Source: Priapulus caudatus
Lineage: Eukaryota; Priapulida; Priapulimorpha; Priapulimorphida; Priapulidae
Assembly (NCBI RefSeq): GCF_000485595.1
Contig: NW_014577145.1
Span: forward strand, 257,332-304,402
DNA: 47,071 nt
Direction: 5' to 3'
Part shown: in pieces, positions 31,961 to 44,956 of the stretch
How positions within the stretch are numbered: the first letter of the stretch is position 1
Layout: each line of letters opens with the position of its first letter
Position numbers and translations under genes: made by a program
The notes under the pieces: generated by a model
What the model was told of the DNA's origin: nothing
Databases searched by the model: none
What the model saw: the letters and a program-made list of their open reading frames with translations, nothing else

Positions 31961-34908
31961 CCGTCAGAAGTAGAAAAACCCGGCATGCGTTCGTACGCGC
32001 ACGTAGAATGACGTAAATGTAATAATTCCATAACCGAACGAACCGCAAAACGGATCGCCGCTACCTATTCAGCAATGACACAAATACGCAAACCGTGCAT
32101 TGCGCTGAGCTCGACGACGGGCAGAAACACTTGCAAATCATATCGAACTTCTATCGAACGCAACACAATTTTTCTATAGGGTTAATATACAACTCCACTT
32201 TCCTTCTTCTCAGACGCGTATGCGTTCACTCTACCCTTTAATAGTATTTATTCAGCTACGGGCGTGTGTTTGCCTATCATTATCAGAGATTATTAAGAGC
32301 AACGCTATATGCATCACACTTTTGTGGTTATTTCTCTCATGGAAATCGAAAAGGGCGCTTCGCGAAACGTTATCCATGTTGGGAAACTGCATGAGCTACT
32401 GCTTTTATATGACGAAATTCCGTGATATACATGAATAGCTTAGAATCGACGGTGTAGAAACGTTAATACACAAGGTAAGGGCATAATCGCTACGTGCGAT
32501 TCTGATGGACATAAAATATCATCCGGTGCAAGTAGTGATACAGTAGCAAATTGTAAAGAAAATCACACTCAGAAATGCGAAAGCATAAGAAAACTATAAA
32601 GTAACCTTCATTTCACAGCAAGGAAACGCACATTTTTGCTGTACGTATACTGTGTTTCACATTAACCCTAATTCTCGTGATTCTAGTACCTCTTTAAAAC
32701 GCCCAAGTTTGCGCAAAACTAGCAATGTTTACTTGTCGGTGTAGAGAAGCCCAATCCAATCAGAGCCATTATTCCGCCACGCGTTGCAGCAGATAATTGC
32801 TCTGGGAACAGCAGATAGGTTATGGGCTGTTACCGGCGTAGATTCCACATCATTATTCATTTCCTCGCCTTTTATAAAAACCGCGCCGAAGAAGTACACA
32901 TTTATCTTTCTTAAGATAGAGTTAAATTTATTTAAATACCGATTTATTTAGGGCTCTGAGTCACGTCATCACAAACTATGTTATTTGCGCACCATAAATT
33001 AACGTTTTTAATGGATTGGTGCTTCACAGCCAATTAGAGCGAAGTGTCTATATTTCGCTATCGTGCTCATAATATTAAGTTTTACGCTGGGGAAAATAAA
33101 TTCATCAATCAGCCACTTCCCTGAAAATTCTACCATTTCTGAGGTTTTGATAGAGAACGTTATAACCAATCGGATGCCGACACAGCTATCAATGCTTTAC
33201 GGCCAGCGGACGCATTTTTACAGCGATAAAAAATATCGACCAGGAAAGCGTCATATTTTGCACTGGGAAAGGGTTGAAGGCCGCGGGACGAAAACACAAC
33301 AAGTAAATTAATCATTTTAGCAATAAAAAGACAACATTATTTGCGCGGAAATAGTAGGTGGTAGTGATGGCGCGTATATGCATTTGCTCGTTTCCGTTCT
33401 ATATAACTCATTGTTACTGAGATTCTACAGGCTACCATAAATTGTAATAAGTGCTCTGAATAAAGATTAGGCGCATGCTTTTGTGGTTATGTGACAGTGC
33501 ATAGACATTATGTGGGAAAATGACAGCACCACACACGCATTTACGCACGCACGCACGCACGCATGCATGCATCTATACGTCCATAGGCACGAATTCACGC
33601 GCGCAGGTTCACAGGCACGCACGCATACCATAGTTGCACTTCACTTGCTGCGGTTGTGATACATAAAAGAAATCAGCGATGTGTCATATGAACGATTCAG
33701 CGTCGCAAATGAGCGCGACTTCCTGCATTAGCAAAGGCCCTTCGCTCACCTGTCGCGTGTTCCCAAGTAATCGATAAATTCTCTTTAAGAACGTTTTTTC
33801 CGGATCACGCTCATCTGTACAAACAGGATTGTGTCAGGCTGGCCTACCTACACGCATAGGGCACGCGTACCGATATACGGGATTGTGTGAGGCTCGCCTG
33901 TTCAAAACCCTGCAAAAATATGCAACCGCGGGCTGAAGAAATGGGCGCAACACCAAAGCCGACCTTCAAGCTGGAGTGTTGGAGTTTCGACGAAATTCAA
34001 ATGCTGATTTCAAACAAGGGTGCTACGAATAAGAGGAACATTGTCTTACATAGCAGACCTCCACACCGCCATTTTAAGTATCGGTGCGAAATCGGCACCC
34101 TTTGTGTCGTGTATGTCAACTTATTAACGCGGACACAAACAAAGGCAGCCTAACACTATAAATGGCAGGTCCAATCATAAAACCTTTATTGAGAGAGTGA
34201 GAAGTAATTAGTGTTGAAGAGTATTTTCGGAATGGTACGACATTTCAGTTGTTATAAGAATCCCAAACTGTAATTAACATTTAATACAGTAAATTTGATA
34301 CAGTCTGTATATAGGACAGTCGTCATCCCTGTTCTACGCAACACTATATACTGCGCATGCGCATAGGGACCCAATTTCCGAATACAATTATCTTATACAT
34401 AGAAGACGCTAAATTCCACATATATTTTCTCGTTGTTTGTCTCATTTCTCTCCCTTCTCTGCCGACATAATGCCAGCGACCGATATTACATTATTAGGCC
34501 TATAAGCTGCCGCTATGTGTGGTACACGCCAGCGCACAATTATTAGCATAGAGAAAATCGTTGACCGAAAATAATTGATGTGATCATTAGCGATGGTGAT
34601 GAATAATTCTCAGGCAGCGCATGCACGAGCGGTCTAAATACTAGTATGTGATTTTCATTCATGTCAATGGCCGAAGCCACCGTGGACGTGCAACGTATCC
34701 GCGGTGAAAGCCGTATAGCCTGCAAGCACTGACCGAGGTTGACACATATATTCCGAATATGAGGAATACCGTATATGTAGAACTAATTATAATCGCGTTG
34801 CAATTATTGACAGAGTAACATACAACGCCAGATGAATCCAGCAAGCTGCTACTGGCTGCTGTCGCGGCGTGACTGATTCATTATTATTCGAAAAGACCGC
34901 ACAGCGTG

Positions 34909-34910
<2 letters not shown>
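31961..34910. other. No gene seen
   Basis: Holds a short (GCAC)n run near 33540-33565. There is also a weak 53-bp-spaced direct repeat near 33827 and 33880 (GGATTGTGT, then AGGCT, then GCCT). Frames at 32220-32438, 33063-33311 and 33887-34153 show no known domain. Confidence 0.5.

Positions 34911-34975
<65 letters not shown>
34911..34975. repeat. (GT)n microsatellite
   Basis: About 32 uninterrupted GT units. Confidence 0.96.
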
Positions 34976-35049
34976 ACGTGCGCTGTAATGCGAAGCTGCG
35001 GTGTTCACGCAATGCATTATAGTCTGGCGGGTGGTATAAAAGGCGATAT

Positions 35050-35131
35050 CCCTAATAACCGGTACTTAATTAACTAATTACTTAATTAATTACTTAACTA
35101 ATTACTTAATTAACCGGTACTTAATTAACAA
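35050..35131. repeat. (ACTTAATTA)-type AT-rich tandem repeat
   Basis: ACTTAATTA and ACTTAACTA units recur about seven times. CCGGTACTTAATTAAC occurs at both ends (about 35057 and 35114). Confidence 0.85.
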
Positions 35132-36856
35132 AGGAATCGGAGTCCGCCTCAAAGCAAGGTGACGAGGTCTTGTTGTTGCTCGGACTTATTTGCATTTGCT
35201 TTATCACTAACTAGAATCGCTGTGATCACGTTATTGCGATAATTGCCGAATTATTTTGTCCCGTATCAATTGGTTAAACGTCACACAAAGCGTTCTTTCT
35301 CGAGGAAAAGTCCGTGCATGCACAATACAATTATCAGCCAATTTTACGTCTAACTAATCTGATTTCGCGCTGATGAGGTTTTCCTGAAAGAATCTCATAC
35401 CAATAACATATCGTACATGCTTAAAATCGCGATTATTTATAGAACAATTTATTGAGCGCAGCAAATATAATACCGTGTGCAGCGCTGCACATCCTGATAC
35501 TGACTACATGGTTAGTATATAGTATACAATAGACTTAGAAAACTGCAAACTGCTTTTCTAAGCAGAGACATATTTCATGATTACGTATAATTGGGGAGAG
35601 ATGAAATTCAACAAAAACAGGAATTTCCAGAGTAATTATCAAACACAGCGACATTTTGTCATTAGAGCAAATGTAGAAAAATGATCCTAATTTGCACGGA
35701 ACAGTGAAATGGCTGCGCTCGCTTAACACGTATATAAATATATATGACGGCTCTTTATCACATGTATGATAGTTACTTTATTGCACGAAAGGCACATGCT
35801 GATATGTGCCTGACGAATCGGCAACCATGTATATCATCTAAACCTCTATCTCATTTCTATACCGTCTCGAGATCTGTGTGGGGCTATTTTCGGTACGATT
35901 CTATAATCAAATTATCTTAGATCTTAATTGTATTAGCTTTATATAATAACCCATCACCGGATGACACCTAGAACAGTCCCCAAGCCTACATCATACAACA
36001 TACAATCATAACTTTATGGGACAGGTTTTGACAATTGTAACTGCTGAAATATCAACTGAAACAAGGAGGGTTATATTAGCTCTATATCTTTTTATAATGA
36101 GCATTCCTTAGTAACACATCATAAGCAGGTAAATAAAACGTTTAAATAAAGATGGTTTCAAAGAATAAATAAAAAAAGTACCACCGATAGGTGATCTATC
36201 CCCCCCGTCAGATGACCTGTCTTCGCTAGCTGTAAGTCTATAAGTCGATAATGTACCACAATACACAAAGCACGCGCAAACTAAATTAATGGTCTCATAA
36301 CGTGCCAGCGACCGTGTGCACCTGAGTAATTTGCGCGTATCGCATATTACCTCTCAAGTTAGAACACGTTCTACTAACCAATACACCTTTCGCATCATAA
36401 TCGCACTCGTTTACGATTTTTTGTTCAATGGGCCCGTAATTTTTAGCCTCGCTTCAGGCGATCGTTTTGTGAACGGCCGTCTATATTGTCGGGGTCGTGT
36501 TCTCTGACGATCTCCATGTATGTTGCGAAGCAACCGCGCGCACGTATTATGCTGTAATCTTTTTAGCTAGCGTCAAGACAAGCCACCACCATCATTACGA
36601 TGCACAGGCAAACCTGCAACAGCCGGCAATTGCACCTAGACATGACACCGCCGCGGCTATACAGCGTGGCAGCCAGCCACACGTGCGCCCGTATGTCGTA
36701 GGAACACGGCGCACGCATGATACGGAAAGCGCGCGCGCGCCTCTGCGGGTGACAGACGATGAAAGCTCGGCGACTCCCGCGAGTTTAATCAGATCGATAT
36801 TTGGTTTCACATTTATGCGCGTTAATAGGAAATTTTGCATATATATATATATATAT
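35132..36856. other. No confident gene
   Basis: The frame 36497-36907 includes a GC-richer stretch (36569-36790) behind an acceptor-like TCTTTTTAG. It is not recognisable and is discussed as a low-confidence observation. The rest is AT-rich and featureless. Confidence 0.45.
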
Positions 36857-37121
36857 CAGGGTCGTAGCCTGTGGGGGGGGGGCAAGGGGGCAGCTGACCC
36901 CCTATAGATTTTGGAGCAAAATTAAAAAATAAGCTTAGCTAATAATCGTAAATAACCCTAACGTGATTTCTTTGGTCACTTATTCGTGAATGCCTTGTCT
37001 CAGACCCACCCCTAGCACACTATGGACGTCGATCAAGAGCTGCGACCGTCGCTCATCATGACACAGTCGAGTCATAAAATTTTGCCGCCTCCCCCAGAAA
37101 TGTGTTCAGCCTACGGCCCTT
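36857..37121. mobile_element. hAT-like MITE inserted in an (AT)n tract
   Basis: The left end is CAGGGTCGTAGCCTG followed by poly(G). The right end on the complement is AAGGGCCGTAGGCTGAA. The ends pair imperfectly (AGGG-CGTAG-CTG conserved). CAGGG-CGTAGCC ends followed by G-rich sequence are typical of non-autonomous hAT elements. Both flanks are (AT)n, so an 8-bp duplication cannot be identified uniquely. The interior (GACCCCC, then TTTTGGAGCAAAATT) has no coding capacity. Confidence 0.7.
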
Positions 37122-39345
37122 TATATATATATATACGTAGTTGCTACCGCGTAATGGGCGTGGCTTGGCGGGACGGGCATGGTATAATGTATGATCGGTA
37201 ACGCATGCTACCAGTCGTCTCACTCTTCCCTACATTCGTGCCACTGCGCTTTATGATTCGTAGTCAATTTTTGCGCTAACGGCAGCCGATCGAAACGCGG
37301 CACATTATTTGCTCGCAACGGCAATATTCATGGCCGCCGAACAGTTCGTGTGCTCGTAATAGAGTCACCGTCCTACATACGTGCGCGCCCACTCTAGAGC
37401 ACACAAGATGCAAGATGTCCGTGGTTAAATTGCCCCTTTAACACAACATTTCCTCAACACAACCGCAACAACAATACCAACGCTGCGAAAAATTCAGTCA
37501 AAGAATATTACTTCCGTCGACACAAAATTCCCTTTAACAACAGCTTCACTATAGAATATTCCCTTTGTGAGTATATCCGCCGATTTTCCCTGGATGCCTC
37601 TTATTACTCCATAGACATTCCTTTCCTCGCATCAATATATTCCTAGTATGTGGCTCCCGTAAAATATTCTAGGCGAGCAATATCCACAGATTAAAATGAC
37701 GCCTGACATTTCCGATATTGTCCCTATAATATACTACTGTCGCTCACAGCTGCATGCAAAGGATATGTGATATTTGTATATATGCGTCGTGAGACGTTAT
37801 AGACTAGTGCACTGACGGTGTTTCACACGGGAGCTCTCGGAAAAGCGCCTACGGCTAAGCGAGTGCAGATTTATGCATTTCAGTGGAATTTCATTAGTTG
37901 CAGCATTATTGTGGTATTATATTGATAAGACGCTGCCGTAACGCCGCAGACTGATTGTTCCGTCGCCAGAATCTTACAACAGTCACACTGAGAAATATGC
38001 GAGATTCGGAGAGAAAGACGAGCGGCGCGATGGCGGTGACAATGCCGTGACTGTCTGTGCCGTTTACTGTTACACAACATCAGAGGGTAGAAAGGTTGAA
38101 GAGGTGACTGTGATGAGTTAAAAGTTGAAAAAATAGAAAAACTGTAGATACCTATGCTGAGATTGCAGATTACGTCGAAATTAGTTTCATTATTTTCACA
38201 TGCGATAAGAACCGGAGGGAGTAATATAATCTCGTTCGTTTAGAGGCACCGCAGACAGCACACGGTGCTCTAAATATAGCGTGCACGGCCGGGATACGTG
38301 GCTGTCGTGATAATTCAAGCATGCAATTGCGATGTCATAAATGAGGTATAAGTATGAGATTAATCATGCTTACGTTATCTCACTGTGGCAAACACGTCAT
38401 TACCAACGTGGCCGAAATCCCCGAATGACATTCAATAGACTTTCTGCATCTCTACGAGACTGGATTTTCATACAATACCTCGCCAGAAAGGTATATGTTA
38501 TACCGGTGCAGTACAGGCGGCACATGGGAAAAGCATGGAAGTGGTGATGGCGAAGCACACCTCACCTGTTTGAGCCTTCGGAGAACAAAACTGTTATGTG
38601 GCGAGTGATGAAATACACCAAAGACCTATCCGACACACGCAATGTGCGAATTAGCACGTCAAATCATTATATACAAAGATTATACTGTAATTATAATAAC
38701 CTCTTACGGAACTTATTACTGGATATATGACTTAAAATTATAAATAGAAATCTGGGCCGCACAATGTCAAATTTCCACATCGGGCGCCAACCGATTATAC
38801 AAACAGTTTACAGCTTATGGTAATTCGTGTTTTGCACTGCACTTGCGCGCGCGTCAGAGGCAATATTTAATACGGTTATGAGGGAAACATGTAGTTTTGT
38901 GGACTGGGAAAGCCCATGTTGCCCGAAACAGAACGTCGAGGGTAACATTGATTTTTGATGCCAGCGAAAATGCTGTCAAATAAAAAACTGGGGCAATCCG
39001 GGTGTTGCTGTGTTAAATCAGGAGTAAATAATGCTAAGAGAAATGAAAAGAAATGCTCTTCTATCAACTTTCTCTCTTTTTATACTCTACTAAAGATATG
39101 CTACATATATGTTTAGCAGTTTAACTAATAATCCCTGTATGATAAAACAGTAAAAATAACCCTAAAAACGTAAATGTTAAATGTATGAGTGGCAGCCGAC
39201 CGTCTACACAATGACAGTTTGGCTCCTTAGCCGTCTTCCGTTAAAAACACATTTTCGGACGTTCTTCCGGTTCGTAAGCGTTGCATGGGACTAGGAAGTT
39301 TCCACGTTCTAATTTACATTGACGTGCGCACGGGCAGAAACCAAC
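37122..39345. other. No gene seen
   Basis: Mixed sequence. Frames at 37880-38080, 38341-38547 and 38876-39067 have no recognisable feature. Confidence 0.5.
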
Positions 39346-40376
39346 ACAATATTTTTTAAACTTAGAAGCCAAAAATTTTGTTAGTAAATTAGTAAATGAA
39401 ATTAAAAAGACAGATGGAACTACTTTAACTGATCTAAAGGATATAATTGAAGAAACAATTTTGTTTATGAAAAGCTCTACTCCAAAAGAGAAACAATACC
39501 TATATATACGTTTGAAAAAATTACTGTCAAACTATCAAGTTCCAGTTTTTACACATGAACAGTATAATCCACTTGAAGGTAAACTACAAAAGACTAAAAG
39601 GAAATACTAAACGCGTTAAAAAGGATGAAAAATGAAAAAAGTCCTGGGTCAGATGGCTTTACTGCAGAGTTTTACAATTTTTTTTGGATTAACCTTGGAT
39701 CTTTTCTCCAAAGATCACTAAATTATGCATATGTACATGGCTCGCTTTCTGTTACGCAAAAACAAGGTATTATAACTTGCTTACCTAAGCCCGGAAAGGA
39801 AAAATGTTATCTAAAAAACTTAAGGCCTATATCATTATTAAATATATCCTATAAAATTGCATCAACAGCTATAGCTAATAGAATTAAGCAGGTGTTACCG
39901 GTAATTATCAGTAGTGACCAAAATGGATTTATGGAAGGACGGTACATAGGTGAAAATACGAGAATGATATACGATATCATTGAATATACTGAAACATTCC
40001 AGTTGCCTGGTCTCCTACTACAGATAGACTTTGAAAAAGCATTTGATTCTGTTGATTGGAAGTTTATATCACGGGCACTAGATTTTTTTGGTTTCGGTCA
40101 ATCAATTCAAAAATGGATAAGCATTTTTCAGCATCAGTCAAACGCATGTGTAAATGGCTTTGCTTCTCCATTTTTTAACTTATCAAGAGGATGTCGCCAA
40201 GGGGATCCAATTTCACCATACTTATTTATAATATGTGCTAAAATTTTAAGTATACTAATTAAAAATAATGACAATATAAAAGGAATAAGAATAAATGAAA
40301 TTGAATATCTTCCTTCACAATTTGCTGATGATACTACCATTTTCTTGGATGGCACTGAGAGAAGTCTTAATAATAC
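39346..40376 (+). pseudogene. LINE (L1/Tx1-like) reverse transcriptase fragment
   Basis: This is a remnant of a non-LTR retrotransposon ORF2, which copies its RNA into DNA at a nicked target. It begins with the linker after the endonuclease (YFLNLEAKNFVSKL, then LTDLKDIIEE). After a frameshift near 39595 it continues as MKNEKSPGSDGFTAEFYNFF. Conserved reverse-transcriptase blocks follow in order: LRPISLLNISYKI, QNGFMEGRY, LLLQIDFEKAFDSVDW, GCRQGDPISPYLF and the catalytic FADD box at about 40321-40332. Similarity ends after TERSLNN, at about 40376. The endonuclease, the rest of the RT, the C-terminal domain and any poly(A) tail are missing. It is therefore an internal fragment cut at both ends, not a standard 5'-truncated insertion. 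It is AT-rich relative to the CNG exons. Confidence 0.93.
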
Positions 40377-41831
40377 CTATACAAAGTATTTATATATATA
40401 TTATCATGGCGACACAGTACACTCGCAGCGGCGAGTGCGGGAGCGTTCGGCGTTAGTTTTTATGAAGTAAAGTTGATATACAGTGACACAACAGTAGAAC
40501 TGTAATTGAGAGGTAGGCCTACGGTAGTATAGGGCCTATTTGTGAATGTGCGTTCATATTATTTTCAGTTTTTACTGACTCTGTCTCAAGTGCCTGTGGC
40601 ATATATACCGTATAGTGGCGTGTACGTTGGCACTGGAAAGCCACCTGCATGAGCGTGTCCTTCTCACACGGTCGCGGCGACGTTTCTGCGACCTAACAAG
40701 CCGTTAACGGACACACCATTATTTCCTAGAAAAAAATGCCCACACATCAATTAAGGGACAACGATCGTCCGAAAGACTAGTTCAAAACAGTGGCACGCGC
40801 ATAGGAACCGATCCTGCAATTATGGCAACGAGATTCTCCACCGCGAATCACTTTGAAGATGAAGATAGCCATTTTCCTGTAATTATTTGGATATTCCGGA
40901 GAGCAGACGTTAACCTGCGGCTGTAGACGCTGTAGATATAGACATAACCTGTAATGAAATCACCAGTCGATGCACACATGCGCACCTGACGAAATCTTAG
41001 ATGCATATATGTACGTCAGTCTTTTGCTTTCATCGCGTCTTATATTTACTCGAGCCACGCTGTTATGCCATATTTTAATGCTGAAATATGTCACGTGAAT
41101 GCTTTTTTTATTACTGCGAAAAGATATCGCACTGTAGTTGATGCAGACCATGTCACGTGTAGTAAAATAACCTCCTCCCCGATACCGCTTACTCGCTGAA
41201 ACCAATGGTGCCCGCTGAGAGCACCGTGAATGTTGCAGCCAGTTTTATAGTTAAAAAAAAAATATTTTGTTTGTGTTTACACATTGTAATCGAAATGTGG
41301 TATGCTAAATTTACGTCGCACATATAAATTACGGTTTTTACGTCTAGATATCACAGTATTGCTTGCACAGTTTTATCCAATTTAACAGATAAACAGCAAT
41401 TACGGGCACTATTATTACATTACGTCAATATTTATGCTTTGTTTAATATATATAATAATATACACGCACACACACACACAGTAACGAACAAAACAAAGAA
41501 TTGTATTCTGTGCTGTACAGCAGTAGTGAAGTTAGAGCGAATCTAACAACCAGGCATCGGTGTGTAGGGGCGTAGAAGAGGGGTCTAAGAAATCTTATGC
41601 ATATAAATGGATTAACCGAGTGTTATTATATATATGCCACGACGTTCAGTTAATTACTGTCTTGCATTCTTAGAAATAACTAGTTACTCTGCCTAGGCTA
41701 GAAGTAGTAAGGACTTGGACAAACGTTGGACACGTTAGTATACGTACATGCATCGTATAGAGACCAGCACCACAAATCTATAATTATTGGCGAAGCCAAA
41801 GCTTCAGGACAGAGCTGCCACATATCTACAA
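40377..41831. other. No gene seen
   Basis: The sequence changes abruptly at about 40377. A short (CA)n lies near 41464-41480. No frame has a recognisable domain. Confidence 0.5.
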
Positions 41832-42130
41832 GCAGTGACGTAGACAGGTCCTCAGTTGTGGGGGGAGGGGATGATTTCGCATCGCAATGTATATAAAGAG
41901 TGTGCGCGAGTAGCGCACACCGCGAGCGCCTTGGCGCAAAGCCCTCAATGGGTGGGGTCCAGGGGTCCGCCCTAGGAAGCTCTTGGATTTTAGCAATTTA
42001 GAACCTTCAAGATAGCTGTTTTTGAGAGAATTGAGAAAAAATTGATATTGAAAGTGCAATTTTGTGAATTCTAGGGTAATGTTTTACTTTGGATTCCAGA
42101 GACACACCCCTTCCCCCCCCCCCCAACACA
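41832..42130 (+). mobile_element. hAT-like non-autonomous element, left end visible
   Basis: CAGTGACGTAGACAGG at about 41825-41850 is a typical hAT-type terminus, followed by poly(G) and GTCCAGGGGTCCGCCC-type sequence common in these elements. The matching complementary end is not seen. It seems to be interrupted or followed by the second terminus at 42133. The translation around it is a known type of spurious frame. Confidence 0.5.
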
Positions 42131-42132
42131 CA

Positions 42133-42500
42133 CAACCAGTGGCGGATCCAAAAGAAAATTCTGGGGGGGGGACGAATCATGCGAGCTCAAGGGCACGAAG
42201 CGCCCGGAGAGGGGGGGGGGTGTTGGAGGAGGTGTCCCCCTCCCACTGTGTGGAATTGTTAAAAAGTTGCACAATAACATCACTGTTGTGTTGAGTATTT
42301 TTACCTTTGGGGACACAAAAGACAAAATACTTACTACCAAATCTGTGCTATGTACATGTCTTCACTGGGGTTACCAGTGCAGACTTACCTAGGCTAAAAT
42401 ACCTTTGCCCTAAAAATTCTAGGGGGCGACCGCCCCGTGCTACCGACCCCCCGTTGACAACTACAGCACTGAAATCATCTCCCCCTGAAATTTTGATAAA
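42133..42500 (+). mobile_element. Second hAT-like element, left end visible
   Basis: CAGTGGCGGATCC is a common hAT terminus, followed by poly(G), GAAGCGCCCGGAG and GTGTCCCCCTCCC, all typical of decayed non-autonomous hAT copies. The complementary right end is not found. The G- and C-homopolymer runs here are prone to assembly error. Confidence 0.55.
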
Positions 42501-43300
42501 TCGTATATTTTACTGAGAACGTTAAAACTGCAAAAAAATATGAGAAAAACAACCAGATTTGAACCAAAAAGTGCATATTTTCACCCCTTATACAAAATCG
42601 GGAATATACTTCCGGTCGGGTCTCGGCACCCCATCCCCCCCAAAAAAAGTGAGATGAAATTGAATTTTCCCATTCAATCCCCGTGAAAATTCAATATCTC
42701 AGGATGGTGTGTCTTTACAAATCTGCACACGAGGCTACTTTATGTTCATTGTCGTGTAGATCGTTATAACAAGTATTGGTCGGCTTCTTAATTTATAACG
42801 ACTATAGATCAGATCAAGCAATTGATAGAGAAGTGAAAGCATAGTGGACCTAGTAGTTGATCTAATAAATATTGTAGCGATTTTTGGGGAAGCATTATTT
42901 TTGTCAAAATCTTGCATTATGGAAACTTCCAAGGCTGCAATAAGGAATTCCATCGCTGCTATATAGATAGATATCTACACGGAAAAGTATTACAGGTTAT
43001 ATGTGTAACGATAGTCGTACCCATTCAATGATGATTGCTGATTTTGAAAATCCGGAATAGAAATGATGCTATTATCCTGTGGATATCTGAGACGGTGGTG
43101 TTCTCGAGGAATAAATTATCATTATCGCAGCGTCTGCTGATATTTGTCGTAATCAATGCATTTTCTAGATATAGCAAGTAAGCAAAAGTAATATAGTAAA
43201 GTAGTAAGCATAGTAAAAATTGGATGCATCGGAACACGGCAGTTTTTTTACGTGTACTGATATGTTTTTAGAAAAGACAATGTGTATTATATAGTAGCAA
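42501..43300. other. No gene seen
   Basis: AT-rich sequence with minus-strand frames (42735-42953, 43025-43237) that lack recognisable features. Confidence 0.5.
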
Positions 43301-43301
43301 T

Positions 43302-43470
43302 CGAATATATATATAAATATATATATAACATATATTATATATATATATATTAGATAGAGAGAGAGAGAGAGTAGAGAGAGAGAGAGAGAGAGAGAAGAGA
43401 GAAGGAAGAGGAGAGAGGGGGAAAAAAAGGAGAAAAAAGGAAAAAAACAAGAGAGAGAGAGAGAGTTATT
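43302..43470. repeat. (AT)n followed by (GA)n compound repeat
   Basis: AT-rich palindromic runs to about 43352, then GA runs and purine-only sequence to about 43467. The minus-strand Ser/Leu-rich frame is not a gene. Confidence 0.92.
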
Positions 43471-44766
43471 GAAGGCTTGTTTTTTTCTTGCACATACTAA
43501 ATCAGCCACGTTCGCAAGATGCCGCGAGGCTGAACATTGTGTTTAAGAGGCGTATAACCCGATAGAAATTGGAGCAATCAATATACATGCAAACACGGCT
43601 ACTCTTTAGGGCACGGCTGAAGATCTTTGCACAGTTGGCTTCCACCGTTCGACGATGTAGGCCTACACAGAGCAAGACAATGACCGATGATTGGCTTTTG
43701 CTTCGTGTACACGGCGACGGAAAAGACTCCCACGAGAATACACATTGTCATAATATGCGAAACGAGCTTTCTAATTACACACCTCCTTCTCCAAAAACTT
43801 CACAGCAGAAAAGGTATCAGGTGGTGATGCTAGTACTCTAATTTTATTGCACCTACAGGATGTATGTACAATTCCGGATGACAATTTTTAAGCGATGAGC
43901 GTAGAGAATTTTACAGAGACAATAGAGGCGTTGCGGAAAAAGACACATCCAACATAACTATTCAATCTATCACGATATATGCTACTGACAGTTAATTTTA
44001 AAAGCAACGGTAGTAGGAATTTTGACATTTGCCAAACTATAGAGCATGTTACTAGAACGGAATTGTTTCCCAAATTGTTTTCATCAATCAGGAATACGGG
44101 AGTTGGCGTTTTGTATAAATAGGTGGTAAAATATCATGCATTTAAGAGCAATATTTTTTAGTGTAGAATTGACGTCGGAAAAGTTGTCGTCGTCGGAAAA
44201 GTCTGTCGAAAACGTTTTTTTACGACGATATAAACACAACATAGGATTCAACATTTTATTCTAATGTATTTTTTATTTCATTTCGACATTTTATTCAACG
44301 TGTTAATTTATTCTTTTAGCGATGGCCTTTGCGATCTAGTAAAGCAGTGCTAGGAGAAACGTCGATGCATTGCCCAAATCCACCGAGAACTAAATGCCAC
44401 GCTGACCCGTTACCTCTTCGTTAAATCATGTAGGCGGGGGCCGCGGGGCAATGTGGCTGATTATGTCGACGACTCTAAGATAAAAAAGTATAGACTAGAA
44501 ATAAGATAAAAAAAATGTAAGTAAAAATGTAGATCGAGCCGCGGTTATGCGACGACCGTATGATGCGAACTAAACACGTTTTACATTCGCGTCTAGATAT
44601 AACGAGAGTTTATGCGGCGTCTGAATAATTCAGCAAAATGTATGTTGATGATCAGACGTGCCCAATTAGGCAACGTCAGTTACTTGTAAAGTAAAGACCT
44701 TATATAGACGTCTAGCTGCAGCTGTTTATGCGAAGCCCATAATATTAAAGCTATCTCAAATGCTAA

Positions 44767-44768
<2 letters not shown>
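43471..44768. other. No gene seen
   Basis: Only a direct repeat of GTCGGAAAAGT around 44175 and 44193 was noted. Frames are short and unremarkable. Confidence 0.5.
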
Positions 44769-44823
<55 letters not shown>

Positions 44824-44956
44824 TGTGTGTGTGTCTCTGTGTGTGTATGTGTGCATGTGTGTGCGCGCGCGTACGTGCGCGTGTGTGTGTGTGTGTGTTT
44901 GTCTGTCTACCTGCCTGTTTGTCGGTCTGTCTGTCTGTCTGTCCGCCTGCCCGATG
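44769..44956. repeat. (GT)n then (GTCT)n compound microsatellite
   Basis: A long uninterrupted GT run to about 44817, GTGC- and GTCT-containing variants to about 44898, then GTCT units to about 44943. Confidence 0.95.

Noticed and set aside
42064-42516. Plus- and minus-strand frames with poly-Gly and poly-Pro
   Set aside because: They are spurious translations of hAT-like termini and G/C homopolymers.
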